DNA from: Cliona cf. orientalis | Lineage: Eukaryota > Porifera > Demospongiae > Clionaida > Clionaidae | DNA: 64,000 nt | Assembly: GCA_963930775.1 (NCBI GenBank) | Contig: OZ005707.1 | Location: 2,480,001-2,544,000 of the forward strand | Direction of reading: 5' to 3' | Shown: positions 35,640-45,735 of the stretch, one piece after another | Layout: every line of letters begins with the position of its first letter | Position numbering within the stretch: position 1 is the stretch's first letter | The notes under the pieces: generated by a model | Database searches by the model: none | Told to the model about the DNA's origin: nothing | What the model saw: only the letters and a program-made list of their open reading frames with translations | Translations under genes and position numbers: made by a program

Positions 35640-38600
35640 GTAAAAGCATTGGGGGGATATCGATCAAGTGGTGTGTTGGTTGAGATTCATTGCTAGTCGT
35701 GGTCTTAATTTTGTGTGCAATGTGTAGGATTTTATGGCCACTCTGAAGGACAGCTATGGATTCATTGAGTCAGAGGAACACGACTATGAACAACAATAAC
35801 TATCTTATTCTACCACGAGAACTGATGAGCATTTATGAATTCTCATTTATACATGCAATTGACGACCTTTACCAGAAAAATTAAATTCTCCCATGCATTC
35901 TATTGGAATAAGTATGGTATTTACGAATTCAAGAGTGCATGCATGTATATTATTATAACATTGTATATGTACGTAGTCTGTGCATGTAACTGTGAGTTTT
36001 GATGGATATATTATATTGTTGTCTGTAGTTCGTGCAACTGCTACTGTGATCTCGTGAGCTGGACTCAGAGTTGATGGATGAAGTGGTTGAAAGGCCAATG
36101 AAGAGCTCTGAGAATGCTGTGAGTATGCTCTATTGAGCATTATATGTACACAATGTATCTGAGCAATATTCGGTATGATAGTGTAGATTGCATTATATCA
36201 TTTGCATGGAGGAGGTTATGTACATGCATGTACATATACTAATTGGTTGAAAGTCAATTCATCGTTTTGTCAGATGGACTATGTTGGTGTGATAAAGCCC
36301 CTGTTTGCTAATGGTGGTGGAGATGTTGGTGTGGAGTCTAACTCGCTGCCTGCTGAGCTGCCCTACAGTGCCACCAGTCTAGTGGACCACCGCATCACAC
36401 TGCAGCGAGGAGATGCTGTGAGTATGCAAAATTTAATGTAATATCTTATTATCTTATAGCCAGACCAACGTATTAGTTATTCATAAGGCAGGGGGAAGTT
36501 TAGATAATAGTGATGTATGATGAAATTAGGAGAGGTGATGGACTAATAATATGTGACCCTCCACAACAAAACCAACCATAGTGCACTGGATATCAATCTG
36601 AGATACAGTCCTATTTACATGTAGTTGCCCAAGGTGATAATAATCATTAATTTTTTTACTTTTTGGCATAGATTGATAGAGGAATCATTTCTCTACACAA
36701 AACTCTGCTTCGTAGCTTCTAGAACGCTATACTTACTGAGTTATGGCTCGAAGAAGTCGACCGTGTAGCTAACATTGACCGTCCATGATACGGAGCCGTT
36801 GCCATACTTGCAGGTAGGCAAGCACGGCAGCTACACAGAAAAAACTCTCCAGTCACTTCTTTCTTCGATTTTGTGTACTAACGATCTATAGACACGCTTA
36901 TCTTTTCGTTCTTTTCCACCGGCTGCTGCTTTCTTTCCAACATTTTGGCCGCCATCAGGCTCTTTGACTTAGTGGGCGTGGTCACGTATTTTGCATAAAC
37001 GGCGAGTATACGGACTTCCGCGTGCAACGTATGTAGCAATGTTTCATTGAGCTTGCTGCAGATTTTTATTACGGGCAATCCGGGCACATTTTGGCTCATA
37101 TCTCCATGACTACACGGGCTAGAGACTTCAAAATTTAATTTGCAGGAGCAATAGTTAAAGGTTATACTTGGTAATGGTGGCCTTAACTAAAAATCAGTTG
37201 TCAACGCAATATGGTTGGTTTTGTCATGGAAGGTCACATACATGTATAACTACTAATGTTCTGGGGAGCAAACCCCCTCCGCCACCCATCCACTCCCCCC
37301 AAAACACTGTTTCTGTAATTGTCTAGGTTGCTTAACAAATTTTATTGGTTCATTTGTGGCGTAGGTTCAGTTCCAGTTGGGTGTGAGTGGCCACAGTGGT
37401 GAGCTGAGGGCGGTGCGTGTGACGGCCAGGAGAGAGTTCATCAGAGGAGCCATCGAGAACATCAAGGACCAGGTTAGCTCAGCTGGGGGTGGGAGCACAG
37501 CATACGTTGCACATGTTCACCCTATTGCATTCCAAATATTCTTATCTTTGAGCAAAATCAGCTCATACTTATTTTCCACCAGTATTTCCGGCTATATGGT
37601 AATCCATCCAGCCCAGTGGCTGTACACAAGTAGTTGACTGCTACAGCACAGGGTGGTCAGACTCTACGGTAGTCCATCCATCCAGGCCAGTGGTTGTACA
37701 TACTGAATGTCAGTTGAATGTCAGTCCCTTACTAGTAAACGGTGGTCAGACTTGGTCATGCACACTTCCTTAGCAACTTTGAAGGTTATTTACCCTTGGG
37801 TGGTTTGCCTGGCCTCCAAATATACAAGATCTGATAGTTCATTCTTCAATCTTCCCCACTATACAATGTACATGACATTGTACAGTTCCTGTTACACAAT
37901 GTGCATTGTACTCTATTATGCAGTATGGATTCATTCTGTACCAAGAGCAGAGCCAGAGGAGCAATGGAGGGGGAGAGGAGAGTGTCTTCTTTCACATGAA
38001 CTCACTTGCTGGCATGCGCAGCTGTGAATTCTCCGACCTTCGACCTGGAGATGAAGTGGAGTTTCTCATGACATACAGTCAACGGACCCATAAGCATAGC
38101 GCCATCCATGTCAAGAAACTAAGGTACGAAAATTAATATCTCTCTCCAGGAGGATGGTGATGGCAGCCAGCCATTTGATATTCAGTGGTCAGGGCATTTC
38201 TTATGGGATTCCTGGATACAAAGCTACCATTGATACACTTAGGCTGTAGACAGTTGCTGAATATGACAGACTCATTATGCTATTGTATGATAATATCTGT
38301 AGTGCAAATGAGAGGCCAGAGCGTCTGAAGAGGAAGGGATCAACTCCTAAAGCACTTACATCAGTGTAAGCCATCTGGATAGTAGGTAGTGATAATGCTA
38401 AAAAAGGTCGTATTGTTGCACATGTGTGATGTTACGTTTGTGCCCAGGGGCCCATGACATTGTGGACTCCCACCAATGCATGAGGTTACAATGATTCCAA
38501 TTACTATGCGTGATAGAAATTGTTCCCTCTGCTGTCACATGATTGTACATTTCAATGTCTTTCCCAGTATGGTGGTTCGACAGCCCAAGGGTCCTGATGG

Positions 38601-38960
38601 CACCAAAGGCTTCACTCATTGGCAAACTGCCAGGTCAGCAAATTCAAGTCCTGGAAAAGGGCAATACAAACAAAGAGACACAGCTCAAAGCTAGCACCGC
38701 ACAATAGAGTATCACACAACAAGAAAAAGAGATAAGAAGCTAAAGAGAGGAACAACACACTACAAAATTTTGAGAAGCAACAAATACCCAAATTTCATTC
38801 AGCAGTCACATGATATTGATACCATTGATACGATCTGCTAGTCTCATAATTCTTTTGGTTGTATGATCTTGGCAATCGTGATAGCTATTATCATACTTTG
38901 TGGGATAGTATTGGATCCCTCAATACCATGATGGTGTGTAAGCAAGTACTATCCCTGTGT
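35640..38960 (+). pseudogene. Partial duplicate of CSDE1 (3' half), decayed
   Basis: This is collinear with about 12449-16600 of CSDE1, introns included. The first exon copy has lost its end and donor (compare 12595-12617). The next two exons are fused by a deletion from about 12936 to 13334 with GTGG microhomology, which also removed the CT array. The copies of the exons at 13515, 14595, 15158 and 15539 are essentially intact (36275-36418, 37365-37472, 37924-38126 with two extra codons, then the following exon). In the SUZ-C exon the frame shifts after the conserved part. There is no promoter or N-terminal half, so it is a pseudogene or at most an expressed fragment. Confidence 0.9.
36551..37239. 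mobile_element. ATGTGACCCTCCAC-family element, copy 3 (co-duplicated)
   Basis: This is the same insertion as 13792-14473, carried along in the CSDE1 segment copy. Because it shares its position with the parent, it predates the duplication. Confidence 0.9.
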
Positions 38961-39791
38961 GCACGGTTTACATGACAAAAATTAATACTTATAATTAGTC
39001 TGCATGCTCCTAGGTCTACCAGTGCTAATTATAAGACTAGATAATTAATATCATCCCACAACGGAACAGTCATAATAATTACAAAATAATATTACTATAC
39101 CTCCTATTGTGGGATGTTAATTTTATTAATACAAGCAAAAATGGAGCTGGCAGCGATTCTGCACAACCGATTTGCAAAGGTTAAGGACTCATGATCAATA
39201 GATAGCCTTTTCATTGAGCTAGTGTAATTTGTTTCATGAAAGTACTCCTATTATTATATACCCACTCCCCCGGAGTTGAGATATTCACGATCTACTGGAG
39301 GCCTTTGGAGGTCCGTATATGTAATCGCTACCAACAGTTCATAAGAGACCAAGAATATTAATGTCATGAGGGACTACCAGAAAGCCTTCATCCAGCCAGA
39401 CTATACTCTCTAGCTCTCTTTAACATCGGAATTGTTCTTCAACAAGGAGTCCGACACTTCAATGACTTCATGTATACATGATCACATTGTAATTCTTTCC
39501 ATGATCGATAAATTAAAGGTGGAGATCACAAAAAATTAATGATTATTCAACTGTATGCACACTTTTACCAAACTTGAGAAGCAGACTTGCAACTATAATT
39601 ATAACTCTGAATAGACAAGGGGTATAATTAACTTATATAAAAGTATACCATTATTATACAGTTGATACATGATATTGTACAATGTCATGCATGTGCAAAT
39701 TATGACTGGTGATACTAATAACTGTCACAATGAGTGCATGTTGTATGTTAATTTCTTCATAGTTTTCCTCTGTATCCTGACTCTATGCAGG
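38961..39791. other. AT-rich intergenic sequence, nothing recognised
   Basis: Mostly AT-rich, with imperfect inverted blocks around 38985-39125 (ATAATATCATCCCACAACGGA versus CCTATTGTGGGATGTTAAT) that suggest a small MITE. No coding exon is supported. Confidence 0.4.
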
Positions 39792-42506
39792 TTAATTAAT
39801 TTCCACCACCGAGTATGTCATGGTCGGTTGCTCTTGATCTCCAGGTCCAGTTCTTTCAAGCCGATATCCGTCCAACTCTTCTGGAGCGTCATTCAGTGGC
39901 CGCTCTTTTGGCTTTTTCTCCAATATTTTGGAAGATGTCCACTCAAATGCCTTCTTAACAAAGGAGCATTTATAAATCTTGGTGTAGCATAAGACATGAA
40001 AGACAATGACCCCCAATAAGAGGATGAAAATGATCATGACAGATGTATAGGCTACAGCAATCTGGTTCCCTCCAAAGTCTAAATTGTACCATGTAAGGGC
40101 TGAAAAAGCTACCAAGTTGAAGTAGATGGCAGTTTCCATGACATCAATTGGCCAATTCTTGTAGACCCTGTTTGCAGTCACCCCCTTTAGGAGTATGAGA
40201 CCACCAATGATAAAGATTGTCACGAGGAGATCTACTCGTGGATTGAGAGAAAAATTCAAGACTGAAACGAAGTACAGAAATATACGGATGAACAACAATA
40301 AGCCAGTCCAATAGCGATATTCAGCAGTATAGGGAGCATGGTAAGGCTCTATGAAGTGACGCAGTTTCTGGTATCTCACCCACTTAAAGATGACCTTGTT
40401 TTGATATTGCAGAAGCCACTGCCAAAAGAAGACAAGTGCAACATAAATAGTACACAAGGAAAAAAACAGTATGTCAATAGCTAACACAGAATAAGTGGCA
40501 GCCACAATGTCCGTACTTTCTAGTTTATCCACATATCTAAGGTTATATTCTTCTATTTTTGTAACATCGACATTGCGTGAACCATAAGCCGGTTTATAGT
40601 ATGTCAGAGAGAAAGATACAATGATTGCATTGATAAACTTAGCTAAAGAAAGCAAGATCATAGTAGCAAGAACTGCTACTGGGTTGCCTTTGCCAATGAT
40701 CTTAGCAAATTTGGAAGAGCGTTCACTGGCCACTATCATAATGATGACAAGAAATATGACATAGAGAGGAAAAGCTAATTGCAATAGAACTTTATAAAGT
40801 TCATCTAAATCAACAACAGTATTTGAATTTTCACTTTTGATAAAGCAAATATCGAAGCCAATGTCAAGATTAAGCCATGAAATGAATACAGTGACAAAAT
40901 TAGGAGCTGTAGATGGCGAAAAATAAGTTTCTATATTTATTGCTACAATATTAGCATAGAAGAGTATTCCATTGAGACTGCCAACAGCAACCGTCAAATT
41001 GAGAGCTAATATAAAGATGACTAACACTATACCAGCTATAAAAGCAGCTGCCACAATTCCTATCAGGTCTTGAAGCCAGTAATCAGAGCATGGAATACAA
41101 CGAGAATTCCCTAAAGAAAGACTAAAATTTGATCCACAGACTGAACTGATAAATATATCGTATTTTGCACTGTTGTTTGTAAACACATTATTCTTTAGAT
41201 CTGCTGTAGTATAGTACGGCATGTACACTACTGCCAAACCAGTAGGAATATTATTGTTGATGAATTCATTAAATTTTAGAGTTATCATGTCTGTGTTTGC
41301 TACACTCAGGACTGAATATCCAGTGTTGTTGACAAGCTTACTATGATCAATAGTGATGATTGCTCCATCAAAATTCATTATATGTGCACTGAAACTGCCA
41401 TTATTACAGAGAAATTCACTATGGCTGATGCTCACTTCTTTCCGAATAGCTTTTAGTACCAATCCAATATTGTTGTTGAATGTGCTGTGATTGACTATTA
41501 CATTAGAATCAGCTACGCAAACTATCCCAACACAACCTCTACTGTGCATGTTGTTTGTAAACCTAGTATTAGTGATGTGCATGTTGAAGTTCTCTCCAAA
41601 TAATATCACTCCTTCATTTTGCACAAACTTGCTATCATAAATATTTACACTTAGTCTGCTTCCATGGCCATTGATTTGCACAATGCCACTATTGACATTG
41701 CAATCGCAGTAACAACTGCATTCATCATAACGATATAGGACCCTAGCACTGTTGTTGACAAAAGTTGAATTAATGATAACCATTTTACTGCCAAATCCAT
41801 CAAATATCACGATCACAGCACCAATAATGCCAACATTGTTTCCTTCAAACTGGCTATCTATGATGCTAACGTTACTGCCTCTTATTGCAATGCCAATCAC
41901 TCCATCTATAGCTGAAAATAGTACCATACAATATCGATCACAATTATACTGTAGCCCGAGTTCATCCATAGCAGATAATATTTTAAACACTATCCTGTCT
42001 AAATTTGCCGTGCTTTCTTCTATACTCAGCACAGTGCCATTAACTATTGGCTGACCACTGCCAAAAAATCCTGAATTTTTAAGTTGAAATCGACTAACAG
42101 ATATCACATGATTTTCAAAACATTCCATAAACTCCAATCCACTCACTGTTACAGCGCTAACATTCCTAAATTCAAATTTTGCACTGTGACCACAGGTGAT
42201 CACAGCCTTTGATGAAGAGTCAGACCACACAAACATGGAGAATGAGTGGATATTTTCAACAAGAAACTCTGATTCCAAACTGTAGTTTCCTGGTGAAAAG
42301 ATCAATATTGTGTTGTCCGTGAGATAATTGCTAAGGCTGTTGACAAACTGAGGGAGAGTGAGATCATCAATATCCATGCCATCACATTCCACACAGTCTT
42401 CCCAACTTTGTACTGACTGTGAGGGTTGGATGATGTAGCTTGCAGCAGCCGTTACTGTAGCGAAGCCAGACAGAAGAATCAAATACAGGAAGGGTTTGAC
42501 CATCAT
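39792..42506 (-). CDS. Intronless beta-helix ectodomain / multi-TM membrane protein
   Basis: A single 904-codon exon. It has a signal peptide (MMVKPFLYLILLSGFATVTA). About 440 residues of short N-x-(S/T)-rich repeats follow, of the kind F-x-N-N (DSQFEGNN, NSTFVNNSA, DSKFVQNEG, NTRFTNNM, HSTFNNNIG, NNVFTNNSA), typical of a right-handed parallel beta-helix (PbH1-like). Next come a Cys-containing hinge (SRCIPCSDYWLQ) and about eight or nine hydrophobic segments, with the motif EPYHAPYTAEYRYWTG before one TM pair. The cytoplasmic tail is charged and Pro-rich. Many N-glycosylation sites fit an extracellular domain. Uncharacterised proteins of this design form large families in sponges (from memory). 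The ligand and role are unknown. Being intronless among intron-rich neighbours suggests a retroposed family founder. Confidence 0.85.
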   Translation of the reverse strand: MMVKPFLYLILLSGFATVTAAASYIIQPSQSVQSWEDCVECDGMDIDDLTLPQFVNSLSNYLTDNTILIFSPGNYSLESEFLVENIHSFSMFVWSDSSSKAVITCGHSAKFEFRNVSAVTVSGLEFMECFENHVISVSRFQLKNSGFFGSGQPIVNGTVLSIEESTANLDRIVFKILSAMDELGLQYNCDRYCMVLFSAIDGVIGIAIRGSNVSIIDSQFEGNNVGIIGAVIVIFDGFGSKMVIINSTFVNNSARVLYRYDECSCYCDCNVNSGIVQINGHGSRLSVNIYDSKFVQNEGVILFGENFNMHITNTRFTNNMHSRGCVGIVCVADSNVIVNHSTFNNNIGLVLKAIRKEVSISHSEFLCNNGSFSAHIMNFDGAIITIDHSKLVNNTGYSVLSVANTDMITLKFNEFINNNIPTGLAVVYMPYYTTADLKNNVFTNNSAKYDIFISSVCGSNFSLSLGNSRCIPCSDYWLQDLIGIVAAAFIAGIVLVIFILALNLTVAVGSLNGILFYANIVAINIETYFSPSTAPNFVTVFISWLNLDIGFDICFIKSENSNTVVDLDELYKVLLQLAFPLYVIFLVIIMIVASERSSKFAKIIGKGNPVAVLATMILLSLAKFINAIIVSFSLTYYKPAYGSRNVDVTKIEEYNLRYVDKLESTDIVAATYSVLAIDILFFSLCTIYVALVFFWQWLLQYQNKVIFKWVRYQKLRHFIEPYHAPYTAEYRYWTGLLLFIRIFLYFVSVLNFSLNPRVDLLVTIFIIGGLILLKGVTANRVYKNWPIDVMETAIYFNLVAFSALTWYNLDFGGNQIAVAYTSVMIIFILLLGVIVFHVLCYTKIYKCSFVKKAFEWTSSKILEKKPKERPLNDAPEELDGYRLERTGPGDQEQPTMTYSVVEIN

Positions 42507-44438
42507 CTGAATTATGATACAATAGAATTATAATAATAAATTAAAATTAATATGATCCATGATTTATATACTTTGGATTATAGTCATAATATTATCATGT
42601 TATTAAGCTCACAATTAGCTTGTGCCAGGTTCCACAAATGAAATTTAAGTTTCAGCAGGTAGCTGATTATTGATGTTTTATAGCAGGGACTATCGATTAA
42701 ATCGTCCCCGGACAGCTTCCGACCCAGGGAGCATGCGCAGTTCATGGCGACCATGTGCTTGTAGGAATTAGGTTCGAGATAGGAATTCCGTTCCGATCCA
42801 CAATATTAATGCGCTGATATTGATCCTACACCCCAAGTAGCTGCATCATCACCCAGGATCCCTATCTCGATCCTATCAGAATTTTCTAGATCTGTTCCGT
42901 TTTCATAATAATATAAACCACACCCCCTCTAGCTCTCTCCTATTACAAATATTATACTATGATTATCATGATTAAGTTTATTGGACCAGCTGAAGAAGAC
43001 GTAGCTACATGGTCAAAACATTCTGTGGGAATCTTTGATGCTAACGTTAATGAACAATAAATACCAGCAAAAATTCATATGATATTTACAATTAAATTTT
43101 GTAGCTATAGTGACCAACGGAGTTTGTGCCTAAGGTACACCTGGTGTTCGAAAATCCGCTCATACCAAGAATATTATTTCAAAATTAATATCAGTTTTAT
43201 CGGCTGTTTTTGGCCATTGCTGTTTATCCACAGTGTCCTCCATTGCAGCGATCTTGAATTTCTTCTGCTGATTGAGACCGCAAAATCAGATGTGACAACG
43301 ACTGCCACAGCTGAAAATGCGAGTGTGTGTGTGTGTGTGTGTAGGACAGGGTGTGGTGGCAGAGTGCATTAGACGTGGAAGGATGTGGGAATTAGTCGTT
43401 ACCTGGTGGTACTGTCAGTGGTTCCCTTTTGTTGGGTCAAGTTCAAAGTTCTTCAGTCTGTTCATTATTATGAAACACATTGCGGTAATGTACATTCCAA
43501 TGGAACAAATGGAAGTAGGTTCATTCACCAGACCCTTTCTCTCTTTGCGTATATAGGAGGGGCTGGCTCGCAAGACTAACTACTGTAACTAAATGGTTTA
43601 AACATGTTCCAAATGAAACCTCCGAGAATAATATTATTACTGTATCAAGGAACAGTACAATTTAGGGTATTCCTTTATCACCTGCATGGAATAATAAAAT
43701 AGCTTCAACGTTAACACTATTGAATTATTCTCCCCAGTTTTCCTGTATACACACATTCTCTTTTATTTTATCCAATTCTCTTTTGTAAGATTTGGGCTAA
43801 AATTAGCCATTTTCACAGCATTTTTTAATCATGGATGCTGGACAAATGATATATAGGATATTAATAATTTAACAAATAATATTGTCAAAATAGGAATGAT
43901 TCTTCTCAATTCTTCAGGAATACTACAATCTAAGAGAATACAAAGAATACCTTAAATTTTTAGTATAGCACCTAAAAATCAATAAATATTTCTCAAAAGG
44001 AAACAGTTAAAAACATCCACTAGTTTTTACACTCCATGTCCTCCCTTGAGCATCACTGCTTGAAATATCAGATCAGACAGTAGCTAGTAGAATTTAGTAA
44101 GTGCCTAGGTAGCTAAGAATTACAGCCTCGACACTACATAGTCGGGGACATTAACTATAGATGTTCTACGTACAGAAGAGAGATTATTGACATTAAGGTA
44201 ATCATGGTCGTCAAAAATGTACAGATAGCAATAATTTTTGCCACGGTCCAAAGGTAGATTACCTAAATTTAGGTACTTAAGTAAAATCTGGCACCTGTGG
44301 TATCTAGCCACTACTGTACTGCTGCAATACTGTGGCCCGATACTTATATTTGGAGCAGCAAGCCATGGTATAAGGGCAGGCTTATGTCAGATATGTCATG
44401 CATTTGTGTGGTAAAATTATTATTCAGCCCCACACGCA
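42507..44438. other. Intergenic, no supported gene
   Basis: AT-rich sequence with a GT microsatellite at about 43322-43342. A 33-codon frame at about 42960-43062 contains MIKFIGPAEEDV but has no splice context or partner. Nothing else is recognisable. Confidence 0.4.
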
Positions 44439-45635
44439 GGTTATGGAATAAGACGGCCTAATGGCCTTTGGCATGGCCAAATGAATGGCCTTAAGGTAAG
44501 CAAGCAATAATTTGTCCCTGTTTAAGGTACCATGGACTACTCTAGCCTGTCCCCAGGTCTCTTGCTAGGAATAGCTATTCATGCCCCTCTCGTAAATGGC
44601 GGGGGACCCATGATGCACAGTTGCCATGGATATGGTCCTTAATAGTATGATAATACTCAAAGTGACACTAAATTGATAATAAGATGTTACTTCCTCATAA
44701 GTATTGTACAATCTAATCACAGGTGTGTAGCTAAATTAATAGAGTTACCCTGTCATGTCGACACAAACATGTTACTGACGTTAAATTGGACTCAACTGTC
44801 GTGTATCTGGACAGGATATACCGTTGTTATGGGGACTATTTATTGCGGAAGAATCTAACGAGTGCAAAGTGACACAAAATTGATAATAAGATGTTACTTA
44901 CTCGTAATTATTGTACAATCTAATCACAGGTGTGTAGCTAACTTAATATAGTTTTCCTGTCATGTCGACACAAACATGATACTGAACTCAACTGTCGTGT
45001 ACCTGGACAGGATACCGTTGTTATGGGGACTATTTATCTCGGAAGAATCTAGCTAATTGCACTAGCATGATCGAACGAGTGCAAAGTGACACAAAATTGA
45101 TAATAAGATGTTACTTACTCAGAGTTTCCTGTCATGTCAATACAAACATGTTACTGACGTTAAGTTGGACTCAACTGTTGTGTACCTGGACAGGATACTA
45201 TTGTTATGGGGACTATTTATCTCGGAAGAAGCTAATTGCACCAGCATGATCAAATGAGTGCATGTGTACCTAGCTACATGACGTACTCTTTTCACTGCAG
45301 ATCTGCATATGATAGTGTCAGATCAAAACTGACACAAAGTCAGCAAGAGAACTAGGGTTAGGCTAGAATCACAGTTCATGGTACATCAAATAGGGACTCA
45401 AATTGCTTGCCCATTTGGCCATTTACAAGAGGGGTCAGGGGCTGGATTTCGGTTAGCAAAAGGTTGGTCTCGAGGGTCTGTATGGCAGGGTTAGTCTCAT
45501 ATATAATTGGCACAGTGGACAGTCACGGGCTGGAGGGATCACAATTTGTGGGGGACCATCACGACGTGATGGTACAACATTGGATATTGCTACCATAAAG
45601 CCACAAAGCCAAAGGCCATTAGGATTCCATAATCC
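44439..45635. mobile_element. 1.2-kb non-autonomous element upstream of Ku70
   Basis: The left end GGTTATGGAAT and then CCTAATGGCCTTTGGC is inverted at the right end (GCCAAAGGCCATTAGGATTCC, ATAATCC). The interior holds three tandem repeats (44657-45256). Its right edge is only about 100 bp from the Ku70 start codon, so it may bound or form part of that promoter. Confidence 0.75.
44657..45256. repeat. Three tandem units of about 175-215 bp
   Basis: Each unit has AAATTGATAATAAGATGTTACTT, a CTGTCATGTCGACACAAACATG-like block and ATTGTTATGGGGACTATTTAT. The third unit has lost about 35 bp. All lie within the element at 44439-45635. Confidence 0.9.
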
Positions 45636-45735
45636 GTGCGCGCATGCGATATACCGTATCTACGGTCTAGCTATCTAATTACAAGCACTACGGAAACTTC
45701 GATCTGTGAGCGGGCTTATTTTAATCATCGTCATC

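Noticed and set aside
42960-43062. Short frame MIKFIGPAEEDV resembling a CSDE1 segment (IRFIGPSGE)
   Set aside because: Five or six matching residues, no splice context and no nucleotide similarity to CSDE1, so probably chance.
44657-45256. Possible CRISPR-like or satellite array
   Set aside because: There are only three long degenerate units with no regular spacers, contained inside a transposon with inverted ends.
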